A stretch of 17,778 nt of DNA from an uncultured Pseudogracilibacillus sp. (GCA_937960785.1 CALGOZ010000006.1:1-17778); one strand, 5' to 3'; counted from the first letter of the stretch, positions 1 through 7,767 are shown. Notes: generated by a model not told the origin, from the sequence alone. Numbers and translations are program-made.

Positions 1-8
1 CTTCCAGC

Positions 9-120
9 GTGTAGCTTTATATAAATATAAAGGCTAACTTACGCAAGAGAAGACTCCAATGAGTAAGTTACACATAAAATCCTATCTAACTTACACAGAA
101 GAAAACAATATTGGTCCTAA
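9..120. repeat. Degenerate ~52-bp tandem repeat units (left copy)
   Basis: Two units and part of a third can be aligned, starting near 9, 61 and 113. Each contains a CTAACTTAC block (34 and 86), a purine-rich AGAAGA stretch and a CAAT(G) end. The 61 unit begins GAGTAAGTTA and later reads TAACTTAC, so it carries complementary arms. The 13-base string CTAACTTACACAG at 86-98 recurs exactly at 17724-17736 in the right-hand array, in the same orientation. The stretch contains no plausible gene. The family was not recognised. Confidence 0.6.
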
Positions 121-132
121 TTTGAAGGACTT

Positions 133-188
133 TAAAAAATTAATCCCCTAAAGCAATTTAAGTGAAATAAGTTTACTGCTTTAGGGGG
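133..188 (-). terminator. Intrinsic terminator of the mtnN transcription unit
   Basis: Read on the minus strand, an 11-bp perfect stem (CCCCTAAAGCA / TGCTTTAGGGG; plus-strand arms 145-155 and 177-187) closes a 21-nt loop. It is followed by ATTAATTTTTT. It begins 14 nt after the mtnN stop codon. It closes the greA-yrrS-mtnN unit. Confidence 0.9.
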
Positions 189-201
189 AGTCTAGCCTAT
201 G

Positions 202-900
202 TTAATTATATTTTACTTCTTTAATAAAACGAAGAATTAAATCACTACTGTTCTTTGCAGCAGTTTTTAAAAAATGTTCGAAAGATACGGCTGAATCTTT
301 TCCCGCTATATCAGATAAAGCGCGGATAATAATGAAAGGAATATCGTATTGATAACATACTTGTGCGATAGCTACCCCTTCCATTTCCGCAGCTAACATA
401 TTTGGAAATTGTTCTTTTACAAATGCGACTCGTTCTGAGTCACTCATAAAAGAATCGCCAGTAGCAATAAGACCGATTTCATAAGGGAGATTCATCTCTT
501 GTAAAAGTGTCGATATTTTTTCAATTAATATAGGCTCTGCTTTATAGCTTGGTGGCATTTGTGGTACCTGACCGTACGCATACTCAAACGCTGTTGCATC
601 GACATCGTGATGGACAACCTCATCACTTATAACTAGGTCGCCGACAGACAATTTAGTAGAAAAACCTCCGGCAGATCCCGTATTAATAACAATGTCTGGA
701 GCAAATCGTTCCATTAAAATTGTTGTAGCCATTGCCGCGTTTACTTTACCTATGCCAGACTGTAACAATACGACGTTTTTTTCTTGAATCTTTCCTTCAT
801 AAAAAGTACAATTTGCAATCGTTACTTCTTTTAATTGTTCAATTTGTGCTTTGACATAAGCTACCTCTTCTTCCATTGCACCGATAATTCCGTACTTCAT
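202..900 (-). CDS. mtnN: 5'-methylthioadenosine/S-adenosylhomocysteine nucleosidase
   Basis: Cytosolic enzyme that hydrolyses the glycosidic bond of methylthioadenosine and S-adenosylhomocysteine, releasing adenine. It feeds methionine salvage and relieves product inhibition of SAM-dependent methyltransferases. The 232-residue product starts MKYGIIGAMEEEV and has Glu12, Glu174 (in AEMEGVA) and Asp197 (in LSDIAG) at the catalytic positions known for the family, plus the GSAGG purine-binding segment around 75-79. Two ATGs are adjacent at 901-903 and 898-900. The second is chosen because it gives a 6-nt gap to the GGAGG SD and matches the usual MK-GIIGAM N-terminus. The SD directly follows the yrrS stop codon, so translation is probably coupled. 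In B. subtilis, as I recall, yrrT and mccAB follow; here a terminator follows. Confidence 0.95.
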   Translation of the reverse strand: MKYGIIGAMEEEVAYVKAQIEQLKEVTIANCTFYEGKIQEKNVVLLQSGIGKVNAAMATTILMERFAPDIVINTGSAGGFSTKLSVGDLVISDEVVHHDVDATAFEYAYGQVPQMPPSYKAEPILIEKISTLLQEMNLPYEIGLIATGDSFMSDSERVAFVKEQFPNMLAAEMEGVAIAQVCYQYDIPFIIIRALSDIAGKDSAVSFEHFLKTAAKNSSDLILRFIKEVKYN

Positions 901-912
901 CATTTACCTCCA

Positions 913-1509
913 TTATGGACCAGTGTACTCTTTTAATTTTTCTACTAAGGTGACTTGCCATCCCTCGTATTCAATCCAGGATAAATAGACTCGATAAATA
1001 TCGTCATTAGATCGATCCTGGACATTGGCAATTACTTTTTGCTCGCCACCGTTACCTATCCAGAGTTCGAGCAAATTTTCCTCATCTATATTCGTCACTT
1101 GTAATACAGCTTTTCTAATTTCGTTCCGATCGTCGGAACCGTCCTCAAAGTTAGTCGTATGTGGTTCGGATTGATTCGTTCCAATTGGTGGCCAATTTCC
1201 GACAAAAGCTTCGATTACATTTTCATCGTCGCTGTCGACATATTGGATTACAATTTCTTCTTCATATTCGTCGAATTCAATCTCGTCATTCTCATCAATA
1301 TAGTCTTCCGACTCTTCTTGGCCCAATCTTTCCTCCACTTCGTTTCTGTCAGCTTGTTCCTCTTTTAAATCCGTCGATCCTTTACTGATAAAAAAGATAA
1401 GCATACCAAGAGATAAAATGAAAATAGCAATTAAACTATATAAAATCCGTTCATTTTTTCGCCGTTTTCGTTGTCTTTCACTACGGGACGGATAATTATT
1501 GGATTTCAA
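913..1509 (-). CDS. yrrS: YrrS-like membrane-anchored DUF1510 protein
   Basis: The 198-residue protein has a basic cytoplasmic N-terminus (SRSERQRKRRKNER, about 8-21), one transmembrane helix (about 23-43, LYSLIAIFILSLGMLIFFIS), and a very acidic linker (about 50-95). A folded C-terminal DUF1510 domain of roughly 100 residues ends in WIEYEGWQVTLVEKLKEY. The topology implies an extracytoplasmic domain. The function is unknown. In B. subtilis yrrS is next to the penicillin-binding protein gene pbpI, which suggests a cell-envelope link, but pbpI is absent here. The start is TTG at 1507-1509, preceded by an AAAGGTGG SD at 8-nt spacing. It lies between greA (47 nt upstream) and mtnN (12 nt downstream). 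Confidence 0.85.
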   Translation of the reverse strand: MKSNNYPSRSERQRKRRKNERILYSLIAIFILSLGMLIFFISKGSTDLKEEQADRNEVEERLGQEESEDYIDENDEIEFDEYEEEIVIQYVDSDDENVIEAFVGNWPPIGTNQSEPHTTNFEDGSDDRNEIRKAVLQVTNIDEENLLELWIGNGGEQKVIANVQDRSNDDIYRVYLSWIEYEGWQVTLVEKLKEYTGP

Positions 1510-1555
1510 GCCGTGTGACCACCTTTCATCAAGACGATATTAGATGTTTGAAAAC

Positions 1556-2029
1556 TTATTCTATTTTTGTAATCTTTACTTTCATTTCTCCAGCAGGTGT
1601 CGGGACCATTACTTCATCGCCTTTTTCTTTGCCGAGTAAGCTTTTTGCAATCGGGGAATCGTTAGAAATTTTGCCTTCAAAAGGATCGGCTTCTGCACTA
1701 CCGACGATCGTATATGACTCTTCCTCACCGTCCGGTAATTCAACAAACGTTACCTTTTTCCCAAGTGCAACAGTATTTTCATCGTCATTATTTTCAATAA
1801 TTACTGCATTGCGAATCATCTTCTCTACTTGTGCAATACGGGATTCGACGAAGGCTTGTTCTTCCTTTGCAGAATCGTATTCGGAGTTCTCGGATAAATC
1901 CCCGAAATCGCGAGCAATTTTTATTCGTTCTACTACTTCTTTACGTTTAACTGTTTTTAACGTATGTAGTTCTTCTTCTAACTTTTGTTTTCCTTCTAAT
2001 GTCATGTAATAGCTTTTTTCCTCTGTCAT
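1556..2029 (-). CDS. greA: Transcription elongation factor GreA
   Basis: GreA enters the secondary channel of RNA polymerase and stimulates cleavage of backtracked transcripts. The 157-residue product has the N-terminal antiparallel coiled coil (about 12-77, LEEELHTLKTVKRKEVVERI onward), which bears the acidic tip DLSENSEY (48-55) needed for cleavage. A C-terminal FKBP-like domain includes the VGSAEADP and ISNDSPIAKSLLGK segments. Its length equals that of Bacillus GreA. The SD AAAGGAGTG lies 7 nt before the ATG. A terminator lies between trmR and this gene, and I see no good sigma-A promoter in the 35 nt after it, so how greA is transcribed is unclear. udk, its usual upstream neighbour in Bacillus, is absent. 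Confidence 0.96.
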   Translation of the reverse strand: MTEEKSYYMTLEGKQKLEEELHTLKTVKRKEVVERIKIARDFGDLSENSEYDSAKEEQAFVESRIAQVEKMIRNAVIIENNDDENTVALGKKVTFVELPDGEEESYTIVGSAEADPFEGKISNDSPIAKSLLGKEKGDEVMVPTPAGEMKVKITKIE

Positions 2030-2063
2030 TCTTAGACACTCCTTTTTCTATTTACCTATATAT

Positions 2064-2097
2064 GAAAAATGACACACCTTGATTATCAAGGTACGCC
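2064..2097 (-). terminator. Intrinsic terminator between trmR and greA
   Basis: On the minus strand, GGCGTACCTTGA pairs with TCAAGGTGTGTC as a 12-bp stem. It has a 7-bp perfect core and some G-U pairs below, a 3-nt TAA loop, and is followed by ATTTTTC. It lies 13 nt past the trmR stop and separates the mltG-trmR block from greA. Confidence 0.8.
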
Positions 2098-2110
2098 ATA
2101 ACATAATCGG

Positions 2111-2761
2111 TTAACGTTTTACACAGATAAGTAATCCATCGCCTATTGGTAAAAGGGATGAATCGTATTTATTATCATTCATCATTCTTTCGTTGAATGA
2201 TGATATTTTTTTCACTAACGTTTTATATCGCCGTGGTACGTCGTATTCTCCACTGACATAGCCACGAAAAAGTACATTATCTGCTACTAGGATACTACCT
2301 TTTGTTAAAAGTGGTTCAATTCGGTCTACATACGTATTATATTGACTTTTCGCTGCATCGATAAACACGAAGTCAAAGGAAGGAAAATGCTGGTCGATCG
2401 TTTCTAAAAGGGTAACCGCATCCCCTTTCAATAAATGAATACGATCATGCTGTTTATAGCACTCGATATTTTTTTGTGCTTGATTATACATCATGTCGTC
2501 TTTTTCAATCGTGACGATTTCCGCCTTCGGGTACGCCTCGTGCATGCATAAAGTCGAGTATCCGATCGCTGTACCAATTTCTAATATCCGGGATGGTTGA
2601 TGCAGTATAACGTATTGTGTTAAGACATTCATCGTTATACGATCGATAATTGGTATTCTATATGCTTTAGCATATTGTTCTAGTTTACGTTGCCATGGCT
2701 TTTGTTCTACTAGCAACGAATGTAAGTATTGTGTCGTTTTATTTATATGATGCTTTGTCAT
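2111..2761 (-). CDS. trmR: tRNA 5-hydroxyuridine methyltransferase TrmR (YrrM), class I SAM O-methyltransferase
   Basis: The 216-residue SAM-dependent O-methyltransferase belongs to the YrrM/catechol-O-methyltransferase-like family. Motif I is ILEIGTAIGYS (59-69), the acidic ribose-binding residue is in VTIEKDD (83-89), and the metal-binding segment is FVFIDAAKSQY (131-141). The family also has the conserved DNVLFRGYV stretch. B. subtilis TrmR methylates ho5U34 to mo5U34 in tRNA wobble positions; assignment here is by family resemblance and neighbourhood. The SD is weak (GAGAAAG, about 12 nt before ATG). mltG ends only 8 nt upstream, so translational coupling is likely. The hydroxylation partners TrhP1/TrhP2 (yrrN/yrrO), normally next downstream, are not in the window. 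Confidence 0.85.
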   Translation of the reverse strand: MTKHHINKTTQYLHSLLVEQKPWQRKLEQYAKAYRIPIIDRITMNVLTQYVILHQPSRILEIGTAIGYSTLCMHEAYPKAEIVTIEKDDMMYNQAQKNIECYKQHDRIHLLKGDAVTLLETIDQHFPSFDFVFIDAAKSQYNTYVDRIEPLLTKGSILVADNVLFRGYVSGEYDVPRRYKTLVKKISSFNERMMNDNKYDSSLLPIGDGLLICVKR

Positions 2762-2769
2762 CTTTTATA

Positions 2770-3924
2770 TCAACTTTCTCGTTCGTTTTCTAATTCATAC
2801 CATTCATGACGATATTCTTGCTTAATACTGTTATGCTCTTCTAATGTATCAGAATAAAAAGTTTCGCCAGATGGACGTGAGAAATAGTATAGTTTCGTAA
2901 ACTCTTCGCCTTCAGGATTTAAAACAGCATCTATCGCTTCGATACTTGGAGAACTTATCGGGCCGACCGGTAATCCGTCAATCACATACGTATTATATGG
3001 TGTTTCAATTTCTACATCTTCATATGTGACAACGGCTTTATGTTGTAAGCCGTAAAAAGCAGTTATATCACTTTGTAATTTCATATTTTTATCTAGACGG
3101 TTCATATATACTTGCGAAACTTTCGGACGGTCTTCAGAAAACTTCGATTCCCTCTCGATGACTGATGCAAGGGTTAAAATTTCATGGATTGTAAAGTCAC
3201 TTTCTTCGATTAATTCTGTCCGTTCTTCTAGAAGCTTACTTGTCTCATCAACCATCATCCGTATTACTTCTTCTGGTGTTATTTCTTCATCGAAAATATC
3301 ATAGGTAGTCGCAAATAAATAACCTTCTAGTGGATTGATAATATCTTCATTTAATACTTCATCTGTTAACACGTTAGGGAATTGTTCGATTAATTCATTG
3401 ATAAACTGCTCGTCCTTTGCTGTTTTAATAAAATCATCCTTAGTAAAAGAGAGCTGTTTAGAAAAAATGTCCCCGATTTGTTCTAATGACTTTCCTTCTG
3501 GGATTGTAATACGACTATACGGCTCTTCAAGTACTTTACCAGTTTGTAACTCTTCAATCGTTTCTTCAACAGTCATATTTGGGGATAAGGTATATTCCCC
3601 CGCCTGAAAAGCTACTTCATTTTTAAATTTAAGATAAAGGCGAAAGATACGTTGATCTTTTATAATACCGTTATCTTCTAAAATTTGTGCGATATCTGTT
3701 GTTGATGATCCGATAGGAATTTCAACCTCGACTTTTTCTTTACTATCGGGATCAACGGCTCCAAGCGATGACTTAACGTACAAATATAACAAAAGACCTG
3801 TGATGGCAAAAAAAAGCAATAAAATAGAGACGACAAAAAAGACTACCTTTCGAACTACTTTTGCTTCACTTATCCTTGTCATCTGATCAACCGTCGAATT
3901 CGTACGATTCTTCTCTTTCCCCAT
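2770..3924 (-). CDS. mltG: Endolytic murein transglycosylase MltG (YrrL)
   Basis: Membrane-anchored lytic transglycosylase that cleaves nascent glycan strands and is thought to release or limit chains made by the synthases. The 384-residue product has a cytoplasmic N-terminus of about 25 residues and a transmembrane helix at about 27-50. An extracellular LysM-like part at about 65-130 (IPIGSSTTDIAQILEDNGII) is followed by the YceG catalytic domain. The catalytic Glu is E257 in TLASVIERES (251-260). The conserved NTYVIDGLPVGPISSPS segment runs 311-327, and the C-terminus has YYFSRPSG and the HNSIKQEY family signature. The SD AAGGAG lies about 10 nt before the ATG. The order yrzB-mltG-trmR is the usual Bacillus one. 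Confidence 0.94.
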   Translation of the reverse strand: MGKEKNRTNSTVDQMTRISEAKVVRKVVFFVVSILLLFFAITGLLLYLYVKSSLGAVDPDSKEKVEVEIPIGSSTTDIAQILEDNGIIKDQRIFRLYLKFKNEVAFQAGEYTLSPNMTVEETIEELQTGKVLEEPYSRITIPEGKSLEQIGDIFSKQLSFTKDDFIKTAKDEQFINELIEQFPNVLTDEVLNEDIINPLEGYLFATTYDIFDEEITPEEVIRMMVDETSKLLEERTELIEESDFTIHEILTLASVIERESKFSEDRPKVSQVYMNRLDKNMKLQSDITAFYGLQHKAVVTYEDVEIETPYNTYVIDGLPVGPISSPSIEAIDAVLNPEGEEFTKLYYFSRPSGETFYSDTLEEHNSIKQEYRHEWYELENERES

Positions 3925-3963
3925 CGTTCTGTAACTCCTTCTTAAGTCGGCACTTTTGTCATC

Positions 3964-4242
3964 TTAAATAATACCATCTTCTTGTAAAGTTGCAATTGTT
4001 TCCTCAATTATTTCCCACTCGGTGTCATCTTCAATTTGAAAAAGTCGTAAGTCGTCGCCTTCTTCCTCTTCAATACGAAACACATATAAATCCTGCTGTT
4101 CTGATTCTTCTTGTTCAACAGGAATTAAGGCAACATACGTAGCATCGGTATCTTCCACATCGAATTTATATAAAACGTTAAATACGTGTTCAGTACCGTC
4201 TTCATCTGGAATAATAATTCTTTCTTGCTCTTGTTGACCCAT
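3964..4242 (-). CDS. yrzB: DUF1292 family protein YrzB
   Basis: Small, strongly acidic cytosolic protein of 92 residues with the DUF1292 pattern: IIIPDEDGTEHVFNVLYKFD near the start, then TYVALIPVEQEES, YVFRIEEEEGDDLRLFQIEDDTEW. Its function is not established. It lies just downstream of ruvX in many Firmicutes. The ATG lies 2 nt after the ruvX stop. Its SD (AAAGGAGG) is inside the last codons of ruvX, so coupled translation with ruvX is expected. mltG starts 39 nt further on. Confidence 0.9.
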   Translation of the reverse strand: MGQQEQERIIIPDEDGTEHVFNVLYKFDVEDTDATYVALIPVEQEESEQQDLYVFRIEEEEGDDLRLFQIEDDTEWEIIEETIATLQEDGII

Positions 4243-4244
4243 TT

Positions 4245-4676
4245 CTATTTACCTCCTTTGTACTGTTGTTGGTCTAAATAATTTTGTAAAATAATAGTTG
4301 CAGCTACTTGGTCGATTACTTTACTTCGTTTTTTTCTACTTATATCTGCTTCTAACAATGTACGTTCTGCAGACATCGTCGAAAGTCGTTCATCAAAGAG
4401 TTCAACAGCAATATCGAAAGTTCGCGCTAAGCGCCTTGCATAAATTGTTGTAATTTCCGCCCGTTCACCTAAGGACCCGTCCATATTTTTCGGTAAACCG
4501 ACGACAATCGTCCCAATATTATATTGTTCGATTAATTGGCGTAATACTTCGTCCGCAGAGGACATATCATTTTCATCCCAATAAATTGTCTTCAGTCCTT
4601 GGGCAGTCATATGAAATGGGTCACTTATGGCAACGCCAATTGTTTTGGAGCCGACGTCTAAACCTAATATCCTCAT
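4245..4676 (-). CDS. ruvX: RuvX/YqgF-type Holliday junction resolvase-like nuclease (YrrK)
   Basis: The 143-residue RNase H-fold protein contains the YqgF motifs: RILGLDVGSKTIGVAISDP (2-20) with first catalytic Asp7, VVGLPKNMDGS in the middle, the LFDERLSTMSAE segment with the acidic residue, and the C-terminal VIDQVAATIILQNYLD with a conserved Asp. Family members act in 16S rRNA 5' processing in E. coli and cut Holliday junctions in some bacteria; which activity applies here cannot be told. Its ATG overlaps the last 4 nt of yrzL (ATGA arrangement). The start is fixed by the MRILGLDVGS N-terminus, which is standard. Confidence 0.93.
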   Translation of the reverse strand: MRILGLDVGSKTIGVAISDPFHMTAQGLKTIYWDENDMSSADEVLRQLIEQYNIGTIVVGLPKNMDGSLGERAEITTIYARRLARTFDIAVELFDERLSTMSAERTLLEADISRKKRSKVIDQVAATIILQNYLDQQQYKGGK

Positions 4677-4945
4677 TTTTGCTCCTTTTGAATATCATTA
4701 ATATAATATTTGACCAATTCTTCAATGAGTTCATCTCGTTCGATTTTACGAATTAAATTTCGTGCATCTTTATAACGAGGTATATACGCAGGATCTCCTG
4801 AGATTAGATAGCCGACGATTTGATTGATAGGATTGTAACCTTTTTCTTTCAAAGCCTCATGAATCGTCATTAATGTTCTTTTAATATCATCATTAAAAGA
4901 ATCATCAGGAAAATTATACTTCACCGTTTTATCAATCGAACTCAT
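4673..4945 (-). CDS. yrzL: IreB family regulatory phosphoprotein (YrzL, UPF0297)
   Basis: The 90-residue helical cytosolic protein closely matches the IreB/UPF0297 family pattern: DKTVKYNFPDD, IHEALKEKGYNPINQIVGYL, SGDPAYIPRYKDARNLIRK. In Enterococcus faecalis IreB is a substrate of the Ser/Thr kinase IreK and a negative regulator of cephalosporin resistance. N-terminal threonines are the known phosphosites, and Thr7 here sits in the matching KTVKYNF segment. Whether this Bacillaceae protein does the same is inference. The SD GAGGTGAT precedes the ATG by 3-5 nt. It is the first gene after alaS, separated by a stem-loop, and overlaps ruvX by 4 nt. Confidence 0.92.
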   Translation of the reverse strand: MSSIDKTVKYNFPDDSFNDDIKRTLMTIHEALKEKGYNPINQIVGYLISGDPAYIPRYKDARNLIRKIERDELIEELVKYYINDIQKEQK

Positions 4946-4963
4946 TTTATCACCTCACTCATT

Positions 4964-5022
4964 TTACGGTCTAAACGTAGCCTCATAAACTTCTACTATA
5001 TTTTACCACGTTTAGACCGTAA
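4964..5022 (-). other. Long perfect stem-loop between alaS and yrzL
   Basis: The 15-base arms TTACGGTCTAAACGT (4964-4978) and ACGTTTAGACCGTAA (5008-5022) are perfectly complementary, with a 29-nt AT-rich spacer. No U-tract follows on either strand, so it is not a typical intrinsic terminator. It begins 18 nt after the alaS stop and ends 18 nt before the yrzL ATG, leaving the yrzL SD outside. The spacer contains a weak -10-like TATAGT on the minus strand, without a convincing -35. Confidence 0.7.
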
Positions 5023-5040
5023 TGAATAACATTTTTAATT

Positions 5041-7680
5041 TTATGCTAGCTCTTCTTGAATGTACGTTTCGACATATTTGAAGGCTTCATCTAACTTAGA
5101 GGCATCTTTTCCTCCGGCTTGAGCCATATCCGGTCGCCCTCCACCACCACCGCCACAAATTTTTGCCACTTCTCTAATTAAGTTACCAGCATGTAAATTT
5201 TGTCTTACTAGATCTTCTGTAACGCCGGCGATTAATTGGACTTTACCTTCATTTTCCATTGCGAGCAAAATAACGCCACTTTCTAATTGTTGTTTTAATT
5301 CATCGACCATATTACGTAGTTGATTCATATTGCCCGCATCGACGCGTTCTGTTAATACACGGATACCTTCTATTTCTTTTACTCGATCAGTCATCGATGC
5401 TAAAGCTTCATTTGCAAGGCGTGCATGGAGTGATTCGTTCTCTCGCTCTAATTCTTTTATTTGTTCTAACAAAGCTTCTACACGATTTATTACGTTATGG
5501 GGATCCGTCTTTAACTTCGTAGCGGTATCATGTAAGATGACCAATTCATTTTCAAAATATTCATATGCCTGTTTGCTCGTTACGGCTTCTATTCGACGGA
5601 CTCCTGCACCAATTCCTGATTCCTGTACAATTTTAAATAGACCTATTTCAGCACTGTTCGTTACATGACAGCCACCGCACAATTCTGTACTATAGTCTCC
5701 AATTTGTACGACGCGGACGACGTCATCATATTTTTCCCCAAATAAAGCCATTGCCCCCATGGCCTTTGCCTCTTCTAATGGCATTGACTCAATATGGACC
5801 GATAAATTAGCCCAAATTTTTTCGTTTACGATTTGTTCAACCTCTTTTAACTGTTCATCCTTAGGCGCCTCAAAGTGTGAAAAATCAAAGCGCAATCGCT
5901 CCGGTGTAACGAGAGAACCCGCCTGATGGATATGGTCGCCGAAGACATCCCGTAACGCCTGATGTAATAGGTGGGTTGCCGTATGGTTTTTTATAATTTC
6001 ATTACGATATACATCGTCGATCATCGCTGTTACTCGATCATCTTTCCGTAATGTACCTGACTCTACTTTTACACTGTGTAGGTGTTGACCATTTGGAGTC
6101 GTCTGAACATCGGTTACTTTTGCTTTCATTTCATTAGAAAAAATATATCCCGTATCAGCTACTTGTCCTCCACTTTCTGCGTAGAAAGGTGTTTCTTTTA
6201 AAATAAGTTGAACTTCTTCGCCCTCTAACACCTCGTTACGTAGCGTTTCACCATCAATAATATGCAAGATTGAGGTCTCTACCGAGAAGGTATCATAACC
6301 AACGAACGTACTTTCATCCTTTAAGGTTGTTAACAATTCGCTTTGCACCTGCATCGAATCAGTACGCTCTCTAGCTTGTCGAGCCCGTTCACGTTGTTTT
6401 TCCATCTCTTTTTCAAAACCAGTCTCATCGATTGTAAAGCCGTACTCTTCGACGTACTCTTCCGTTAACTCCTTTGGAAATCCATACGTATCATAAAGTT
6501 TAAACACTTCTTCCCCAGGGATTACAGATAAGTTTTTCGCTTTTTCTTCTTCAATAATTTCATTTAATCGTTCTAATCCGTCATTTAATGTTTCAATAAA
6601 ACGTTGTTCTTCTACTTTAATAATGTTCATAATATGTTCCTGTTGTTCCTTTACTTCTGGGTAATAGGAAACCATTATTTCGCCAACTGTTGGAACAAGT
6701 TTGTACATAAAAGGTTCTTCAATACCTAAGTTTTTCGCATAACGAACCGCACGACGAATTAAACGACGTAAAATGTAACCTCGTCCTTCATTCGACGGTA
6801 GAGCATGGTCACCAATAGCAAATGCGACCGTACGAATATGATCAGCAATAATTTTAAAAGATGTATCGAGAACCTCATCTTTTCCGTACGTTTTGCCGGA
6901 GATTTCTTCTGTTTTTTGAATAATCGGCAAAAACAGGTCCGTATCGAAATTCGTCTCAGCATCTTGTAAAATTGAAACGAGTCGTTCTAATCCCATCCCC
7001 GTATCGATATTCTTTTGCGGTAATAATGTATACGTGTCGTCCGGATTATGGTTAAACTGTGAGAAAACTAAATTCCAAACTTCTAAATAGCGCTCATTTT
7101 CTCCTCCTGGATATAGTTCGGGATCGTTCGGATCGTCACCATAATCGGGGCCACGGTCGTAGAAAATTTCCGTATTCGGACCACTCGGACCTTCACCAAT
7201 ATCCCAAAAATTTTCCTCAAGGCGAATAACGCGCTCTTTTGGAACTTTTACTTCATTTACCCAAATATCATAAGCTTCATCATCTTCTGGGTGAACCGTA
7301 ATCGATAAACGCTCCGGATCAAAACCAATCCATTCATCACTCGTTAAAAACTCCCAAGCGTAAAAAATTGCTTCCCGCTTAAAATAATCACCGATAGAAA
7401 AGTTTCCTAACATTTCAAAAAAGGTATGGTGACGTGCGGTAAAACCGACATTTTCTATATCGTTTGTACGTATCGACTTTTGTACGTTTACAATTCGTGG
7501 ATTATCAGGAATGATCGTTCCATCAAAGTATTTTTTTAAGGTAGCTACCCCACTATTGATCCATAATAAGCTCGGGTCGTCCTTTGGGACTAAAGAGACG
7601 CTCCGTTCAACTTGGTGATTTTTTTGCTCGAAAAAATCTAAAAACATTTGTCTTACTTGTGCAGATGTTAATTGCTTCAT
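5041..7680 (-). CDS. alaS: Alanyl-tRNA synthetase
   Basis: Charges tRNA-Ala with alanine and edits mis-attached serine and glycine. The 879-residue product has the full bacterial layout. The class II catalytic core occupies about 1-250 (motif 1 around SLLWINSGVATLK, motif 2 around TARHHTFFEMLGNFS at 81-95, motif 3 GMGLERL at 228-234), followed by a tRNA-recognition helical domain. The editing domain has zinc-site residues His566 and His570 (HTATH) and Cys668 and His672 (CGGCH). A coiled coil lies around 710-770, and the C-terminal oligomerisation/C-Ala domain holds the glycine run 843-848 followed by RPDMAQAGGK. The SD GGAGGG lies 6 nt before the ATG. It has its own promoter and structured leader (separate entries). 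No frameshift or missing motif was seen. Confidence 0.98.
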   Translation of the reverse strand: MKQLTSAQVRQMFLDFFEQKNHQVERSVSLVPKDDPSLLWINSGVATLKKYFDGTIIPDNPRIVNVQKSIRTNDIENVGFTARHHTFFEMLGNFSIGDYFKREAIFYAWEFLTSDEWIGFDPERLSITVHPEDDEAYDIWVNEVKVPKERVIRLEENFWDIGEGPSGPNTEIFYDRGPDYGDDPNDPELYPGGENERYLEVWNLVFSQFNHNPDDTYTLLPQKNIDTGMGLERLVSILQDAETNFDTDLFLPIIQKTEEISGKTYGKDEVLDTSFKIIADHIRTVAFAIGDHALPSNEGRGYILRRLIRRAVRYAKNLGIEEPFMYKLVPTVGEIMVSYYPEVKEQQEHIMNIIKVEEQRFIETLNDGLERLNEIIEEEKAKNLSVIPGEEVFKLYDTYGFPKELTEEYVEEYGFTIDETGFEKEMEKQRERARQARERTDSMQVQSELLTTLKDESTFVGYDTFSVETSILHIIDGETLRNEVLEGEEVQLILKETPFYAESGGQVADTGYIFSNEMKAKVTDVQTTPNGQHLHSVKVESGTLRKDDRVTAMIDDVYRNEIIKNHTATHLLHQALRDVFGDHIHQAGSLVTPERLRFDFSHFEAPKDEQLKEVEQIVNEKIWANLSVHIESMPLEEAKAMGAMALFGEKYDDVVRVVQIGDYSTELCGGCHVTNSAEIGLFKIVQESGIGAGVRRIEAVTSKQAYEYFENELVILHDTATKLKTDPHNVINRVEALLEQIKELERENESLHARLANEALASMTDRVKEIEGIRVLTERVDAGNMNQLRNMVDELKQQLESGVILLAMENEGKVQLIAGVTEDLVRQNLHAGNLIREVAKICGGGGGGRPDMAQAGGKDASKLDEAFKYVETYIQEELA

Positions 7681-7715
7681 CCTTGTCCCTCCATTTTATG
7701 TATGAAAATAAACAA

Positions 7716-7746
7716 TAAAGAAAACTCAGCGACAAATGCCGAGCTC
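7716..7746 (-). terminator. Terminator-like hairpin inside the alaS leader
   Basis: On the minus strand, CTCGGC pairs with GCTGAG (plus-strand arms 7738-7743 and 7725-7730) around a 7-nt loop. Three further A-U/G-U pairs are possible. It is followed by TTTTCTTTATTG. It lies about 35 nt upstream of the alaS ATG and downstream of the alaS promoter. It can therefore stop read-through from yrrI and also attenuate alaS transcripts. Confidence 0.65.
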
Positions 7747-7767
7747 AAATAGTCAAAAAATTGATAC

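Noticed and set aside
5008..5022. Terminator of alaS at the 15-bp inverted repeat
   Set aside because: There is no U-tract after either arm, and the 29-nt loop is far longer than in usual intrinsic terminators.
5330..5668. Plus-strand 112-codon frame inside alaS, and similar frames opposite greA, mltG, recD2, mnmA and yrvO
   Set aside because: These lie antisense to well-supported genes with complete motifs, have no SD and show no recognisable protein features.
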